Assembly (NCBI RefSeq): GCF_030282825.1
Contig: NZ_JASTZU010000012.1
Coordinates: 124,001 to 188,000 of the forward strand
Source of the DNA: Aquibacillus rhizosphaerae
GTDB taxonomy: Bacteria; Bacillota; Bacilli; Bacillales; Amphibacillaceae
Direction: 5' to 3'
Length of the DNA: 64,000 nucleotides
The position numbers were made by a program, and so were the translations under genes. Each line of letters begins with the position of its first letter. The stretch's first letter is position 1. Shown here one piece after another: positions 14,971 to 24,843 of this stretch. The notes beneath the pieces are model-generated. The model saw only the letters and a list, made by a program, of their open reading frames with translations. It did not search any database and was not told the DNA's origin.

Positions 14971-14999
14971 TATAAAAATTTTGTACGGGTACACTACAA
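14971..14999 (-). promoter_or_regulatory. Possible promoter for ptsHI
   Basis: On the minus strand TTGTAG, a 17-base spacer and TTTATA lie between fruA and ptsH. Both hexamers are weak. It would let ptsHI be expressed without fructose induction. Confidence 0.35.
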
Positions 15000-15006
15000 T
15001 CTAATT

Positions 15007-16908
15007 TTACTCTTTTTGTAGGTCCTTTTTCAAGAACCCAATTAGAAATCCACTGATAATTGTACCAATTAATATTGCTAAAAGGTAAAGAAATGGATTT
15101 CCTTCGACTAATGTTGCTACTACAACACCGCCGTGGGGAGCTCTAAGTCCAATATCAAACAACATTGTAAGCCCACCAGCAACTGCAGAACCAACTACGA
15201 TGGATGGAATGACACGTCCAGGGTCTGCTGCAGCAAATGGAATTGCCCCTTCGGTAATAAAGAATGCACCTAACGCATAATTGGATTTTCCAGCATCTCT
15301 TTCTTGTTGAGTAAACTTGTCCTTAAAAATTGTTGTAGCTAGTGCTGTTGCAAGTGGTGGAACCATTCCGCCTGCCATAATGGCTGCGATAAAGCTTAAA
15401 TTACCCGCATCAAGCATTGCTATTCCAAATGTATAGGCAGCCTTGTTAATGGGACCACCCATGTCTATAGCCATCATACCACCAAGTATTAACCCCAGTA
15501 ATACAAGATTCGTGTCACCAAGCCCTTGTAACCAGCTAGACAAACCAGTATATAGCGTAGTCAGTGGTGGGTTAATGAGTAACATGATGAGGCCTGTTAT
15601 ACCAATACTGAAGACCGGATAAAGAAGTACAGTTTTTAAGCCGTCAAACATAGCTGGAAGTACTTCCAAAGCTTTTTTAACTCCAAGTGTTAAGTAACCA
15701 GCTAGGAAACCAGCAATTAAACCACCAAGAAAACCAGAACCACCATCAGCGCCTTCAACACCAGAAGAAATCGCGATAAGACCAGCAACCATACCAGGTG
15801 CAAAACCAGGTCGGTCTGCTATACTAGAGGCAATAAAACCGGCCAAAACTGGAACCATTAAGTAAAATGCATTACCGCCACCAATAGTGTTAAGCATTTC
15901 TGCGAATCGGTTATATTGATCACTAGTTGGATCGGCTGAATTGATACCAAATAAAAATGAAATCGCAATTAAAATACCACCACCAACAACAAATGGAAGC
16001 ATGTTGGAAACACCATTCATTAAGTGTTTATAGAAACCGCTGCGACCTTTTGTATCATCAGATTCACTTTTAGAGGAAGAAGAATCTCCTTTATAAATAG
16101 GTGCATCTTTTTTCATTGCACGTTCAATTAATTGTTTAGGTTCATGAATCCCTTTAGCTACTGGAACTTGAATGACATGTTTTCCTTTAAAACGTTCTGT
16201 TTCAATTTTTGTGTCTGCAGCAATAATAATCGCATCTGCTTTTTTAATGTCTTCCGATGTAAGGCGATTTTTAACACCGCCGGAGCCGTTTGTCTCAACC
16301 TTAATGGTAACACCCATTTCTTTAGCAGTAGCTTTTAACTTATCCGCTGCCATATAAGTATGAGCAATTCCTGTAGGACAGCCAGTAACAGCTAATAAGT
16401 TGGTTGCCTCGGGAGAACCTTCACTTGTATCTTGTTCAGTATCATCGTCTTCTTCACGTTCTTTATCATTAATTACTTCGATTACTTCATCTTCACTTTT
16501 CGCAGCTTCTAGTTTCTCACGGAATTTATTATCCATTAAAAAGGAAGAAAGTCTTGATAATGTTTCTAAATGAGTCTGATTGGCGCCTTCAGAAGCAGCA
16601 ATCATAAAAAATAAATGGGAAGGTTGCCCATCAAGCGATTCATAATTAACCCCTTGAGACGAACGACCAAAAACAATAGCAGGAGTCTTTACCGCATCTG
16701 TTTTTGCGTGTGGAATTGCAATACCTTCACCAATCCCTGTTGTGCTTTGTTCCTCGCGCGCTAGAATTGCTTTTTTAAATGCCTCTTTATCATTTAATCG
16801 TCCAGCTTGATTTAACTTTTCAATTAGTTCATCAATAACTGAGGCTTTAGAATTAGAATCTAATTCTAAGATGATAGTATCTTTTTTCAATAAATCAGTA
16901 ATATTCAT
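15007..16908 (-). CDS. fruA: PTS fructose transporter, EIIABC
   Basis: Imports fructose and releases fructose-1-phosphate. Domain order is EIIA (residues 1-145, phospho-His H67 in EGIAIPHAKT), EIIB (about 170-265, phospho-Cys C177 in LLAVTGCPTGIAHT), and membrane EIIC (about 290-633), all in one 633-residue chain as in B. subtilis FruA. An acidic linker (EREEDDDTEQD) joins A and B. EIIC carries the typical GGPINKAAYTFG and TEGAIPFAAADPGRVIP segments. It follows fruK by 11 bases. Confidence 0.95.
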   Translation of the reverse strand: MNITDLLKKDTIILELDSNSKASVIDELIEKLNQAGRLNDKEAFKKAILAREEQSTTGIGEGIAIPHAKTDAVKTPAIVFGRSSQGVNYESLDGQPSHLFFMIAASEGANQTHLETLSRLSSFLMDNKFREKLEAAKSEDEVIEVINDKEREEDDDTEQDTSEGSPEATNLLAVTGCPTGIAHTYMAADKLKATAKEMGVTIKVETNGSGGVKNRLTSEDIKKADAIIIAADTKIETERFKGKHVIQVPVAKGIHEPKQLIERAMKKDAPIYKGDSSSSKSESDDTKGRSGFYKHLMNGVSNMLPFVVGGGILIAISFLFGINSADPTSDQYNRFAEMLNTIGGGNAFYLMVPVLAGFIASSIADRPGFAPGMVAGLIAISSGVEGADGGSGFLGGLIAGFLAGYLTLGVKKALEVLPAMFDGLKTVLLYPVFSIGITGLIMLLINPPLTTLYTGLSSWLQGLGDTNLVLLGLILGGMMAIDMGGPINKAAYTFGIAMLDAGNLSFIAAIMAGGMVPPLATALATTIFKDKFTQQERDAGKSNYALGAFFITEGAIPFAAADPGRVIPSIVVGSAVAGGLTMLFDIGLRAPHGGVVVATLVEGNPFLYLLAILIGTIISGFLIGFLKKDLQKE

Positions 16909-16919
16909 TATTGTACCCC

Positions 16920-17834
16920 CTAATCTAATCGTTCCATTTCAATGCGTTGAAGTAATTCCTCTACATCTTGATTCGTGCATAAATCTTCACTGAAAGCAGT
17001 AGCACTGCCTGTTGCAACGGCATATTTAAATGCATTTTCTAGACTATTCTCTTTTACATACGCAGAAAGAAAGCCAGCAACCATGGAATCACCAGCACCT
17101 ACCGTGTTTTTAACTTCTCCTTCAGGTGCTTTCGCAAAAAAACAATGGTCTTTGCTTATGAAAACTGCACCATCGCCACCCATGGATACAATCACGTGTT
17201 CAGGTCCTTCTTGTAACAATTTTTTTCCGTAAGCAAGCGCATCATCAACGGAACCGATTACCGTGTTAAATAACTCACCCAGTTCATGGTGGTTTGGTTT
17301 AACTAGAAACAACCTTTTACCGAGAATCTCTTTAAGTGCTTGACTTGAAGTATCTACAATAATCGGAACATCATTTTCATTACAAATTTTTGCAACTTCA
17401 GCATAAAAGTTAGCTGGAACAGATGCAGGTGTACTTCCTGCGGCTACTAGAAAGTCACCTTGTTTAAGAGTCCCAATCTGATCATAAAGCTTTTGGATTT
17501 GTTCTTTGGTAACTTCGGCCCCTGGTCCATTAATTTCAGTCTCTGAGTCCGATTTCAATTTAACGTTCACTCGAGTATTGCCAGAAACTTCAATAAAGTC
17601 TATTTGTATATCTTCTGCATGTAATTCATTTTTTATAAACTGGCCTGTAAAACCACCAAGAAATCCTAGTGCTGTATTTTCCACTTTTAATCGTTTTAAA
17701 ACACGCGAAACATTTATCCCTTTTCCGCCAGGATAATAGAATGTGTTTTCACTACGATTTAATTCTCCAGCTCGGAATTCGGATACTTGGATAATATAAT
17801 CTACAGATGGATTCAACGTACACGTATAAATCAT
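16920..17834 (-). CDS. fruK: 1-phosphofructokinase
   Basis: Phosphorylates fructose-1-phosphate, made by FruA, to fructose-1,6-bisphosphate. A PfkB-family ribokinase fold: N-terminal TLNPSVDYIIQV, substrate motif GGKGINVSRVLKRL, and C-terminal NTVGAGDSMVAGFLSAY with the catalytic aspartate. Length is 304 aa, standard. First gene of fruK-fruA-ptsH-ptsI. The DeoR-type repressor FruR that normally precedes fruK is absent here, so the regulator must lie elsewhere. AAAGG serves as the ribosome site. Confidence 0.94.
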   Translation of the reverse strand: MIYTCTLNPSVDYIIQVSEFRAGELNRSENTFYYPGGKGINVSRVLKRLKVENTALGFLGGFTGQFIKNELHAEDIQIDFIEVSGNTRVNVKLKSDSETEINGPGAEVTKEQIQKLYDQIGTLKQGDFLVAAGSTPASVPANFYAEVAKICNENDVPIIVDTSSQALKEILGKRLFLVKPNHHELGELFNTVIGSVDDALAYGKKLLQEGPEHVIVSMGGDGAVFISKDHCFFAKAPEGEVKNTVGAGDSMVAGFLSAYVKENSLENAFKYAVATGSATAFSEDLCTNQDVEELLQRIEMERLD

Positions 17835-18160
17835 GCATACACAACCTTTATAATCGTATTATTTTTTATATACCCGAAATGAATTTTCACTAATCAAGTT
17901 GCTCACCAAATAATATCAAAATTCGCTAGATACGTTTTATTTTGTACTATCAAAATGAAATTATTAAAATGACTGCTGGCAGGGAGGTAGGAAGAATAAA
18001 TTAATATCCAGCACACGTTTTGTTGCGTATGTAATTAATCTTAAAAGTATTCATGTGGCGAGACTTTAAAGCATTCAAATAAATAATAAAGGAAGCTTTT
18101 ATTATTTTCAATCAAAAACTTTCAAAAAACGTCATTTTCTATCAAATGAGTTCAAAAAAT
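17835..18160. other. Upstream region of fruK
   Basis: It holds no gene. On the minus strand TTGATT (about 17899-17894) and TATATA-rich sequence near 17870 could form a poor promoter with 19-base spacing. No cre site matching the CcpA consensus and no clear operator repeat was found. Confidence 0.3.
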
Positions 18161-18161
18161 A

Positions 18162-18190
18162 GTCAAGAGCCCTAGATTTTCTAGGGCTCT
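18162..18190 (-). terminator. Terminator of the lysophospholipase-like gene
   Basis: The arms AAGAGCCCTAGA and TCTAGGGCTCTT are followed on the minus strand by a T-rich stretch ending TTTTTT. Confidence 0.8.
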
Positions 18191-18204
18191 TGGGGCTAAA
18201 TAGC

Positions 18205-19131
18205 TTATATTTGTCGGTTAATCCAATTTAAAACATCCTCAAATACTTCTTGTCTATTTATTTCATTAAGCATTTCATGTCTTCCATCTTTATAGAAATG
18301 ACTAGTAATATTGCTAATGCCTACTTTTTCATATTGAGATATAACTTTTTTTACACCAATTGATTGTGCACCTACTGGATCCTTATCACCGCTAATAAAC
18401 AACATTGGCAAATCACGTGGGATATTTCGCATCAATTTACGATTATGTATTTTATCTATGCCATCAAATAAATCGTAAAAGAATCCTGTAGTAGGTGTGA
18501 ATCCCGTATATGGATCTTCTACAAAGTTTGATACTTGTTGTTTATCACGAGATAGCCAATCAAATGCAGTATCGCCATCTTTAAAAGGCTTATTAAATGC
18601 TCCGAAGGCAATATTATTTAATCGTTTTGAGGGAATTGTTTTGCCCTTGTTCCGTATTTCAATTTTTGCAATCAGTACACCGATTTTAGTGATTAGTTGT
18701 GGGTAACTTCCAGTACCAGATAGAATAACCCCGCTTAATAAGTCAATGTTTTTTTGGATGTACCGTCTGGCTAAGAAAGAACCCATACTATGTCCGAGTA
18801 GAATAATTGGAACGTTAGGGTAAACCATTTGTATGTATTTAGTGATTTCAATTAAGTCATCCGTTGTCTTTTCAAATCCGAGTTCATCTGAAAAGTATCC
18901 TAATCTTCCTTGCGTTTCACCGGTTTTTCCATGACCGCGGTGATCATTTCCATATACAAAAAAACCGTTTCTTACTAAGAAAGAGGCGAACTCGTCGTAT
19001 CTTTCAATATGTTCAGCCATCCCATGAGATAGCTGAATGATCGCCTTTGGATGATCTGTTTGATGCGACCATTTCTGTATGTAAACCTCTTGTTGATCTT
19101 TCATCGTAAGCCAAAAATTTTCAAGATCCAT
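18205..19131 (-). CDS. Alpha/beta hydrolase, lysophospholipase or monoacylglycerol-lipase type
   Basis: Probably hydrolyses monoacyl lipids; substrate not proven. Serine hydrolase of the Hydrolase_4 family: oxyanion segment QLSHGMAEHIERYDEFA, YGNDHRGHGKT, nucleophile elbow LLGHSMGSF, an aspartate in FISGDKDPVG and a C-terminal histidine in KDGRHEMLNE complete the triad. No signal peptide. The frame is open 30 codons further upstream, but GGAGGAGG sits directly before the codon for M-D-L-E-N-F, so that ATG is used (308 aa). Monocistronic and divergent from secG. Confidence 0.88.
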   Translation of the reverse strand: MDLENFWLTMKDQQEVYIQKWSHQTDHPKAIIQLSHGMAEHIERYDEFASFLVRNGFFVYGNDHRGHGKTGETQGRLGYFSDELGFEKTTDDLIEITKYIQMVYPNVPIILLGHSMGSFLARRYIQKNIDLLSGVILSGTGSYPQLITKIGVLIAKIEIRNKGKTIPSKRLNNIAFGAFNKPFKDGDTAFDWLSRDKQQVSNFVEDPYTGFTPTTGFFYDLFDGIDKIHNRKLMRNIPRDLPMLFISGDKDPVGAQSIGVKKVISQYEKVGISNITSHFYKDGRHEMLNEINRQEVFEDVLNWINRQI

Positions 19132-19249
19132 GGCGTTTCCTCCTCCTGTAATATCGCTATCTACATCATACATCATTTCATTAATTGTAACCGATTCTAA
19201 AAACGCTTCCAATAAAAACAAATCTAGTCTCTGGTTAAGCAGAATTAAC

Positions 19250-19279
19250 TTGCTAAAACCTTAGTAACTATGCTACATT
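19250..19279 (+). promoter_or_regulatory. Possible promoter of secG
   Basis: TTGCTA, an 18-base spacer and TACATT, 40 bases before secG. Confidence 0.5.
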
Positions 19280-19318
19280 ATCAATATGTATTAGTGCGTC
19301 TTAGGAGGTGTATGCAAC

Positions 19319-19549
19319 ATGGGTGGAGTTGCGATTACGTTGTTAGTGATTGATGCAGTTGCTCTTATTATTTTAGTGTTATTACAATCAGGTAAAAGCG
19401 CGGGCCTTTCTGGTGCTATTTCTGGTGGTGCAGAGCAATTATTTGGAAAGCAAAAAGCACGTGGTATTGATGCGGTCTTGCATCGTTTAACTGTTATCAC
19501 TGCAGTGCTTTTGTTTGTTCTTACATTTACCGTTGCATATGTAATATAA
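19319..19549 (+). CDS. secG: Preprotein translocase subunit SecG
   Basis: Small accessory subunit of the SecYEG channel. 76 aa with two membrane helices (about 4-22 and 54-74). The loop contains the conserved ...[27 protein letters not shown] segment. TAGGAGG lies before the ATG. It starts the conserved secG-est-rnr-smpB-ssrA block, but a strong terminator follows, so it is largely its own transcript. Confidence 0.95.
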   Translation: MGGVAITLLVIDAVALIILVLLQSGKSAGLSGAISGGAEQLFGKQKARGIDAVLHRLTVITAVLLFVLTFTVAYVI

Positions 19550-19616
19550 GTTTTTAAACAACGATTATTAATTTTTGTTTATGGACAACCTTTATACATC
19601 AATGAGTAAAAAGACG

Positions 19617-19650
19617 ATCCCTTACTACTTTGCTAGTAAGGGATTCTTTA
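19617..19650 (+). terminator. Terminator of secG
   Basis: An 11-bp perfect stem ATCCCTTACTA/TAGTAAGGGAT, then TCTTTATT. Confidence 0.88.
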
Positions 19651-19770
19651 TTATTCATAAAAGAATGCATCAAGATTGTGAGCCGATGTCTGTGAAACTT
19701 AAGGATAACTTTGGTACGATTAACCCATTATAATTAAAGTACATAGTAAAAAGGGGATGAGTTAATCATC

Positions 19771-20514
19771 ATGAAAATTAAACAACCACAAGCCTTCACG
19801 TTTGAAGGTGGAGAACGTGCGGTATTATTACTACATGGCTTTACTGGCCACTCAGCAGATGTACGGATGTTAGGACGTTTCTTGCAAAAGAAAGGGTACA
19901 CGTGTCATGCACCTATTTATAGGGGACATGGTGCGCCACCAGAGGAACTTATAGAGTCTAACCCTGATCAGTGGTGGGATGATGTACAGACTGCATTAAA
20001 TCATTTGAGAGAATTAGGACATAAAGAAATTGCTGTTGCCGGGTTATCACTTGGTGGTGTACTAGGGATGAAATTAGCCTATTCAGAACCTATAAAAGCA
20101 GTCATTACAATGTGTGCACCAACATTTTTTGATAATGAAAGTCAACTAACAAAAGGATTTCGGGCTTTTTCTAAAGAATATAAACAATTAGAGAAAAAAG
20201 ATGAAGCCACGATTGAAAAAGAAGTAGAGGCCCTAATGGAAGATTCTAAGCAATTATTTTCTGATTTAGGTGGGTTTATTACTGAGGTAAAAGAACATAT
20301 TGACCATATCTATGCACCAACCTTTGTTGTCCAGGCATCAAAAGATCAAATGATTAATAAAGAAAGTGCAACGTACATTTATGAAAATGTGGAAGCGGAT
20401 AAGAAAGATATCAAATGGTACGAAAACTCGGGTCACTTAATTACATTTGATAAAGAAAAAGAACAACTACATGAAGATATTTATCAATTTTTAGAATCAT
20501 TGGACTGGTTTTAA
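19771..20514 (+). CDS. est: Carboxylesterase (Est/YvaK family)
   Basis: Hydrolyses short-chain esters; a cytoplasmic serine hydrolase related to Geobacillus Est30. 247 aa with oxyanion motif [13 protein letters not shown], nucleophile elbow [10 protein letters not shown], a catalytic aspartate in [10 protein letters not shown] and histidine in NSGHLITFD. The ribosome site AAGGGG lies about 14 bases before the ATG, longer than usual, with no better start in frame. Its place between secG and rnr is conserved in Bacillus. Confidence 0.92.
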   Translation: MKIKQPQAFTFEGGERAVLLLHGFTGHSADVRMLGRFLQKKGYTCHAPIYRGHGAPPEELIESNPDQWWDDVQTALNHLRELGHKEIAVAGLSLGGVLGMKLAYSEPIKAVITMCAPTFFDNESQLTKGFRAFSKEYKQLEKKDEATIEKEVEALMEDSKQLFSDLGGFITEVKEHIDHIYAPTFVVQASKDQMINKESATYIYENVEADKKDIKWYENSGHLITFDKEKEQLHEDIYQFLESLDWF

Positions 20515-20612
20515 GCAATAATAAGACAAAAACAGTTTATGCCAACATGAAATTTAAAAAGTCACCGTATTGGATATCTTCCAAAAGAATAATAGTGAAG
20601 GAAGGTGAGCGT

Positions 20613-22904
20613 TTGAATATTAATGAAGTAAAGCAACAAATATTGGATTACTTTAGAGAGAATGCTTCTAAACCTCTTGCCGTTAAAGAGATAGAAGAGA
20701 TATTAGATTTGCAGGATTCAGATCAGTTTACAATCTTATTGAAGGTATTAAATGATTTAGAGGAGTCTGGTGATTTAGTCAGAACGAGAAAAAACCGTTA
20801 CGGTCCACCAGAAAGAATGAATTTAATTCGCGGAAAAATACAAATGCATGCAAAAGGCTTTGCGTTCTTAATTCCTGATGAAGAAGGACAGGATGATGTC
20901 TATATTAATCATGCCGATCTTCAATCAGCGATGAACAATGATAAGGTATTAGTTCGAATTGATGGCAGAGATGAGCAAGGGAAACGTCCTGAAGGTGTAG
21001 TCATCCGGATATTAGAACGTGCAACAAGAGAAATCATTGGTACGTATGATGGAAATGGGAATTTTGGATTTGTTATCGCGGACGATAAGCGGATTCCAAA
21101 CGACATTTTTATTCCTAAAAACGCAGCAGGTGGAGCAGTAACCGGCCATAAAGTAATTGTAAAAATCACAAAATACCCTGAAGACCGAATGAGTGCGGAA
21201 GGGGAAGTAATTGAAATTCTGGGACATAAAAATGATCCTGGCATGGACATTATTTCAATTATCTATAAACACGGCATCCAAGTTGATTTTCCAGAGGAAG
21301 TCTTGCAACATGCTGCTGATACACCTGAATCAATAAACGAGGATGAAATTAAAAATCGTCGCGATCTAAGAGATGAAACGATTGTAACCATTGATGGTGC
21401 CGATGCAAAAGACTTAGATGATGCTGTTACAGTGAAGAAGTTAGATAATGGTAACTACAAGCTAGGCGTCTATATTGCAGATGTTACCTACTACGTACCA
21501 GAAAACTCACCGATTGATAAAGAGGCATTTGAACGAGCTACGAGTGTATATCTAGTTGACCGCGTAATTCCCATGATTCCGCATCGTCTCTCGAACGGGA
21601 TTTGTTCCTTAAACCCACAAGTTGATCGTTTAACACTTGGATGTGAAATGGAAATAAACAAGCAAGGTGAAGTTGTTGGTCATGAAATATTCCAAAGTGT
21701 TATCAATACAAATGAGCGAATGACGTATTCTGATGTGAATAAAATTTTAGTCGACAAAGATGAAACAGTAATTGATCGTTACAAAAATCTAGTACCAATG
21801 TTTCAAGATATGGAAGATCTAGCTGAAGTCTTACGCGGCAAGCGTTTTGGCCGAGGAGCTATAGATTTCGATTTCAAAGAAGCTAAAGTACTAGTTGATG
21901 ATGATGGCAAAGCGACTGATGTTGTTTTACGTGAGCGTTCTGTAGCTGAGAAGCTAATCGAGGAGTTTATGTTGGCAGCAAATGAAACAATAGCAGAACA
22001 TTTCCATTGGATGGATGTACCTTTTATCCACCGTATTCACGAAGATCCAAGTCCTGATAAGTTACAAACTTTCTTTGAATTTATTGCGACGCTAGGATAC
22101 GTAGTAAGAGGAACAAATAATGAAATACATCCGCAAGCATTACAGAAAGTATTGGAAGAGGTAAAAGGTGAACAAGAGGAAATGATTATTTCGAAGTTGA
22201 TGTTGCGGTCAATGAAACAAGCCAAGTATGATCCGCAAAGCATCGGACACTTTGGTTTAGCAACAGACTTTTATACACACTTTACATCACCAATCCGAAG
22301 ATATCCGGATTTAATTGTCCACCGTTTAATTCGGACTTACCTGATTAATAAGCAATTAGACGATAAAACAACACGTCATTGGAAAGACAAAATGCCTGAA
22401 ATTGCTAAACATGCTTCTGAAAAAGAACGTGGCGCAGTGGATGCAGAGCGTGAAACTGATGACTTGAAAAAAGCAGAATATATGCTAGATAAAATTGGTG
22501 AGGAATATGAAGGTGTGATAAGTTCTGTTACCAACTTTGGACTATTCGTTGAGTTACCGAATACAGTAGAAGGTCTTATCCATGTTAGTTATTTAACGGA
22601 CGATTACTACCATTTTGATGAGAGATCTTATGCTATGATCGGTGAACGAACAGGTAATATATTCCGAATTGGTGATGAAATCACTGTGAAAGTTGCCAAT
22701 GTCAATTTAGATGAGCGAGTAATCGATTTTGAGATTGATGGTATGAAACCGAGAAAACAAAGAACGAAACCAGAGCGACCAAAAATTATCAAAACAAAAA
22801 ATCTTGGTTCAAAAGATAATGGAAATAAACCAAAAGGTAAAGGAAAACCGCCAAAAGCTGCCGGTAAAAAGAAAAATAAAAGTAAGAAAAGAAAAAGAAA
22901 CTAG
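20613..22904 (+). CDS. rnr: Ribonuclease R
   Basis: Processive 3'-5' exoribonuclease able to unwind structured RNA; works with tmRNA/SmpB in turnover of non-stop messages. Order: N-terminal winged helix (residues ~1-60), two cold-shock OB domains (~65-210), RNB catalytic domain (~235-560) with the metal-binding aspartates in [15 protein letters not shown]1 domain (~620-705) and a lysine-rich tail. The frame opens at ATG 20547, but GGAAGGTGAG stands just before TTG 20613 and the protein then begins like B. subtilis RNase R, so TTG is chosen (763 aa). Confidence 0.93.
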   Translation: MNINEVKQQILDYFRENASKPLAVKEIEEILDLQDSDQFTILLKVLNDLEESGDLVRTRKNRYGPPERMNLIRGKIQMHAKGFAFLIPDEEGQDDVYINHADLQSAMNNDKVLVRIDGRDEQGKRPEGVVIRILERATREIIGTYDGNGNFGFVIADDKRIPNDIFIPKNAAGGAVTGHKVIVKITKYPEDRMSAEGEVIEILGHKNDPGMDIISIIYKHGIQVDFPEEVLQHAADTPESINEDEIKNRRDLRDETIVTIDGADAKDLDDAVTVKKLDNGNYKLGVYIADVTYYVPENSPIDKEAFERATSVYLVDRVIPMIPHRLSNGICSLNPQVDRLTLGCEMEINKQGEVVGHEIFQSVINTNERMTYSDVNKILVDKDETVIDRYKNLVPMFQDMEDLAEVLRGKRFGRGAIDFDFKEAKVLVDDDGKATDVVLRERSVAEKLIEEFMLAANETIAEHFHWMDVPFIHRIHEDPSPDKLQTFFEFIATLGYVVRGTNNEIHPQALQKVLEEVKGEQEEMIISKLMLRSMKQAKYDPQSIGHFGLATDFYTHFTSPIRRYPDLIVHRLIRTYLINKQLDDKTTRHWKDKMPEIAKHASEKERGAVDAERETDDLKKAEYMLDKIGEEYEGVISSVTNFGLFVELPNTVEGLIHVSYLTDDYYHFDERSYAMIGERTGNIFRIGDEITVKVANVNLDERVIDFEIDGMKPRKQRTKPERPKIIKTKNLGSKDNGNKPKGKGKPPKAAGKKKNKSKKRKRN

Positions 22905-22931
22905 ACGTGAAGCACGTCTAGTTTCTTTCTT
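22894..22931 (+). terminator. Terminator of rnr
   Basis: A 16-bp stem (left arm AAAGAAACTAGACGTG) that includes the stop codon, loop AAG, then a T-rich tail. Confidence 0.88.
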
Positions 22932-22934
22932 TAA

Positions 22935-23106
22935 AAATCAAGATTTAGCGCCTAACAAGTCTTAACTTGTCGGGGTTTAGCAAGGCACCCCGAGCATGTG
23001 CCTCGTCGAGCTCTAGCGCCTACCCGAGTCAAACATATTTGTGGTAAAGCCCACCACATAGATGTTCGCCTTAATTGCCCTAGGGTGAGCAATGCGCCCT
23101 GAGCTT
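22935..23106. repeat. Bacillaceae-type intergenic repeat, copy 1
   Basis: Holds the marker blocks AGCGCCTA (twice), TTCGCCTTAATTGCC and GCGCCCTGAGCTTTTCTT. The second half matches the copy at 46375-46500, with the same block order and spacing: AGCGC(C)TA...CTCGAG or CCGAG...TTGCC...GCGCCCT(A/G)AGCTTT. It is GC-richer than its surroundings and has no coding potential. Confidence 0.65.
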
Positions 23107-23109
23107 TTC

Positions 23110-23973
23110 TTATATCCATTTACCGTATAATACCCAACCATCACTTAATTTGAAAGTATCTAGATTAGGGATTCGTTCGTAACCTGTCTGAGAAAAATCT
23201 ACCCAAGGTTTTATTCCTTCTTCAGGCTGTTGCTCTGTGTATGCGAGCACGGTCTCCCAAAAGCCTGGTTGTTGAAAATGATCATTCCAAAAATACTTCA
23301 CTTGAGCAAACCAATCTCTTTTTTGATCCTTCTTTATTACCAAAAACCGATCTTTCGATTGATTTTGGAAAAAGGCTGAGTCATTAAGGTGTTCGTCAGT
23401 TAGCAAGTTATCCGAAAATGGAAATGGATAATAACATTCATAAGGATAGACACCAAGTGCATTTTCTTGTTTGAGGGACTGCAGCAGCCTTCTTTTCTCC
23501 TCTATCGTTTCAACGGCTTGCCAAACACTGCCTTTTGTTCCATTAAGTAGAGTTTCATCGATTAAGTATAGTGAGTGTAATCTAGTGACCTGTTGTAATC
23601 CTATTTTTTCTAGTACTCTTCGCGCTGGTATATTTTCCATATTCGTATTAGCGCCAACCCACGTGATTGATGGGTCTTTTTCTAATTCGCTTTTTATATA
23701 CGCTAATATCTTGGTGGCATTACCTTTGGATAAATAGCGTTTATCACTTCTAAGTCTTCCAAGCATCGCATACCCACCTGGAAAAAAGGAAGAACCAGCT
23801 ATTGCCAAAAGGTGGTCATCATCAAATAACCCATATACAGAATTCGAATTGGATTGAACTAGGTCAGGAAAAATATTCAAGACATAGTCGTCATCAATGT
23901 TTGTTTGCATCATTCTAACGATATCTTGGTCTTCTAGTGTTAATTCTCTCAACTGTAGTAATCCTTGTTCCAC
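23110..23973 (-). CDS. GNAT-family acetyltransferase
   Basis: Probable acetyl-CoA-dependent N-acetyltransferase of unknown substrate. 287 aa; residues ~5-135 form a GNAT domain with an acetyl-CoA loop around LRSDKRYLSKGNATKILAY and the ARRVLEKIGL helix at the end. The C-terminal half (~140-287) is not assigned. The start is GTG, set by AAAGGAG upstream. It lies on the minus strand between rnr and smpB, breaking a block usually uninterrupted in Bacillus, and is bordered by a repeat, so it may be a later insertion. Confidence 0.75.
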   Translation of the reverse strand: MEQGLLQLRELTLEDQDIVRMMQTNIDDDYVLNIFPDLVQSNSNSVYGLFDDDHLLAIAGSSFFPGGYAMLGRLRSDKRYLSKGNATKILAYIKSELEKDPSITWVGANTNMENIPARRVLEKIGLQQVTRLHSLYLIDETLLNGTKGSVWQAVETIEEKRRLLQSLKQENALGVYPYECYYPFPFSDNLLTDEHLNDSAFFQNQSKDRFLVIKKDQKRDWFAQVKYFWNDHFQQPGFWETVLAYTEQQPEEGIKPWVDFSQTGYERIPNLDTFKLSDGWVLYGKWI

Positions 23974-24137
23974 GATAGATACTCCTTTTTTTTACATAGT
24001 TAATCATATATCATTTACATTCATACAGTTCACTAGAAAATGATATAATAGAGATTTTTTTAAATGTATAAGTATTACTTTCTCATGATAGACGTAAATT
24101 TGTCTATTAACTTAGCTTTATGAACGTATAGATTAAA

Positions 24138-24167
24138 TTGGAATCAAAGTCTGTTTTCTGTTAAAAT
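24138..24167 (+). promoter_or_regulatory. Possible promoter of smpB
   Basis: TTGGAA, an 18-base spacer and TAAAAT, 31 bases before the smpB start. Confidence 0.55.
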
Positions 24168-24198
24168 AATCCTCACGGAGCAATAGGAGGTAAGTGTT

Positions 24199-24663
24199 AT
24201 GGCAAAAGGTCAAGGGAAGGTACTTGCACAAAATAGAAAAGCAAACCATGAATTTTCTATCGAAGAAACATATGAAGCAGGTCTTGTATTAAAAGGGACA
24301 GAAATTAAATCAATCCGTGCAGGTAGAGTCAATATGAAAGATAGCTTTGCCCGAATTGAAAGAGGAGAAGCGTTATTATATAATATGCATATCTCTACTT
24401 ATGAACAAGGAAATAGATTTAACCATGAACCAACGAGAACTAGAAAATTGCTCCTTCACCGCAAGGAAATTGATAAGTTAATTGGTGAAACACAACAAGC
24501 GGGATATGCATTAGTTCCTTTAAAGATGTATATAAAAAATGGTGTAGCAAAAGTCTTAATTGGTTTAGGTAAAGGAAAGAAGAAGTACGACAAACGAGAG
24601 GATTTAAAACAAAAACAAGCGAAGCGTGATATTGATCGAGCTCTGAAAGACAGTATGAGGTAG
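24199..24663 (+). CDS. smpB: SsrA-binding protein SmpB
   Basis: Binds tmRNA and brings it to stalled ribosomes for trans-translation. 154 aa, standard. Conserved N-terminal [30 protein letters not shown], mid-domain [10 protein letters not shown] and the C-terminal basic tail [21 protein letters not shown] that enters the mRNA channel. TAGGAGG before the ATG. Directly upstream of its RNA partner ssrA. Confidence 0.96.
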   Translation: MAKGQGKVLAQNRKANHEFSIEETYEAGLVLKGTEIKSIRAGRVNMKDSFARIERGEALLYNMHISTYEQGNRFNHEPTRTRKLLLHRKEIDKLIGETQQAGYALVPLKMYIKNGVAKVLIGLGKGKKKYDKREDLKQKQAKRDIDRALKDSMR

Positions 24664-24683
24664 TTATTACCAGCTGGTAAGAC

Positions 24684-24711
24684 TTGAAAAATAGCTTCTA
24701 TCTGTTATAAT
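24684..24711 (+). promoter_or_regulatory. Promoter of ssrA
   Basis: TTGAAA, a 16-base spacer and a consensus TATAAT about 130 bases before the mature tmRNA. This implies a 5' leader removed by RNase P. Confidence 0.8.
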
Positions 24712-24843
24712 GAAGTATGTCGCTAAGCTATTTGACAACTTAATAAGCAAGAGTGCTCGACTTCTTGTTTTCCGATATACTGTCACCACGATAGTATAAG
24801 AAAAACTTAGACAATAATTTAGTTTTTCTAATTACCCTATCAT

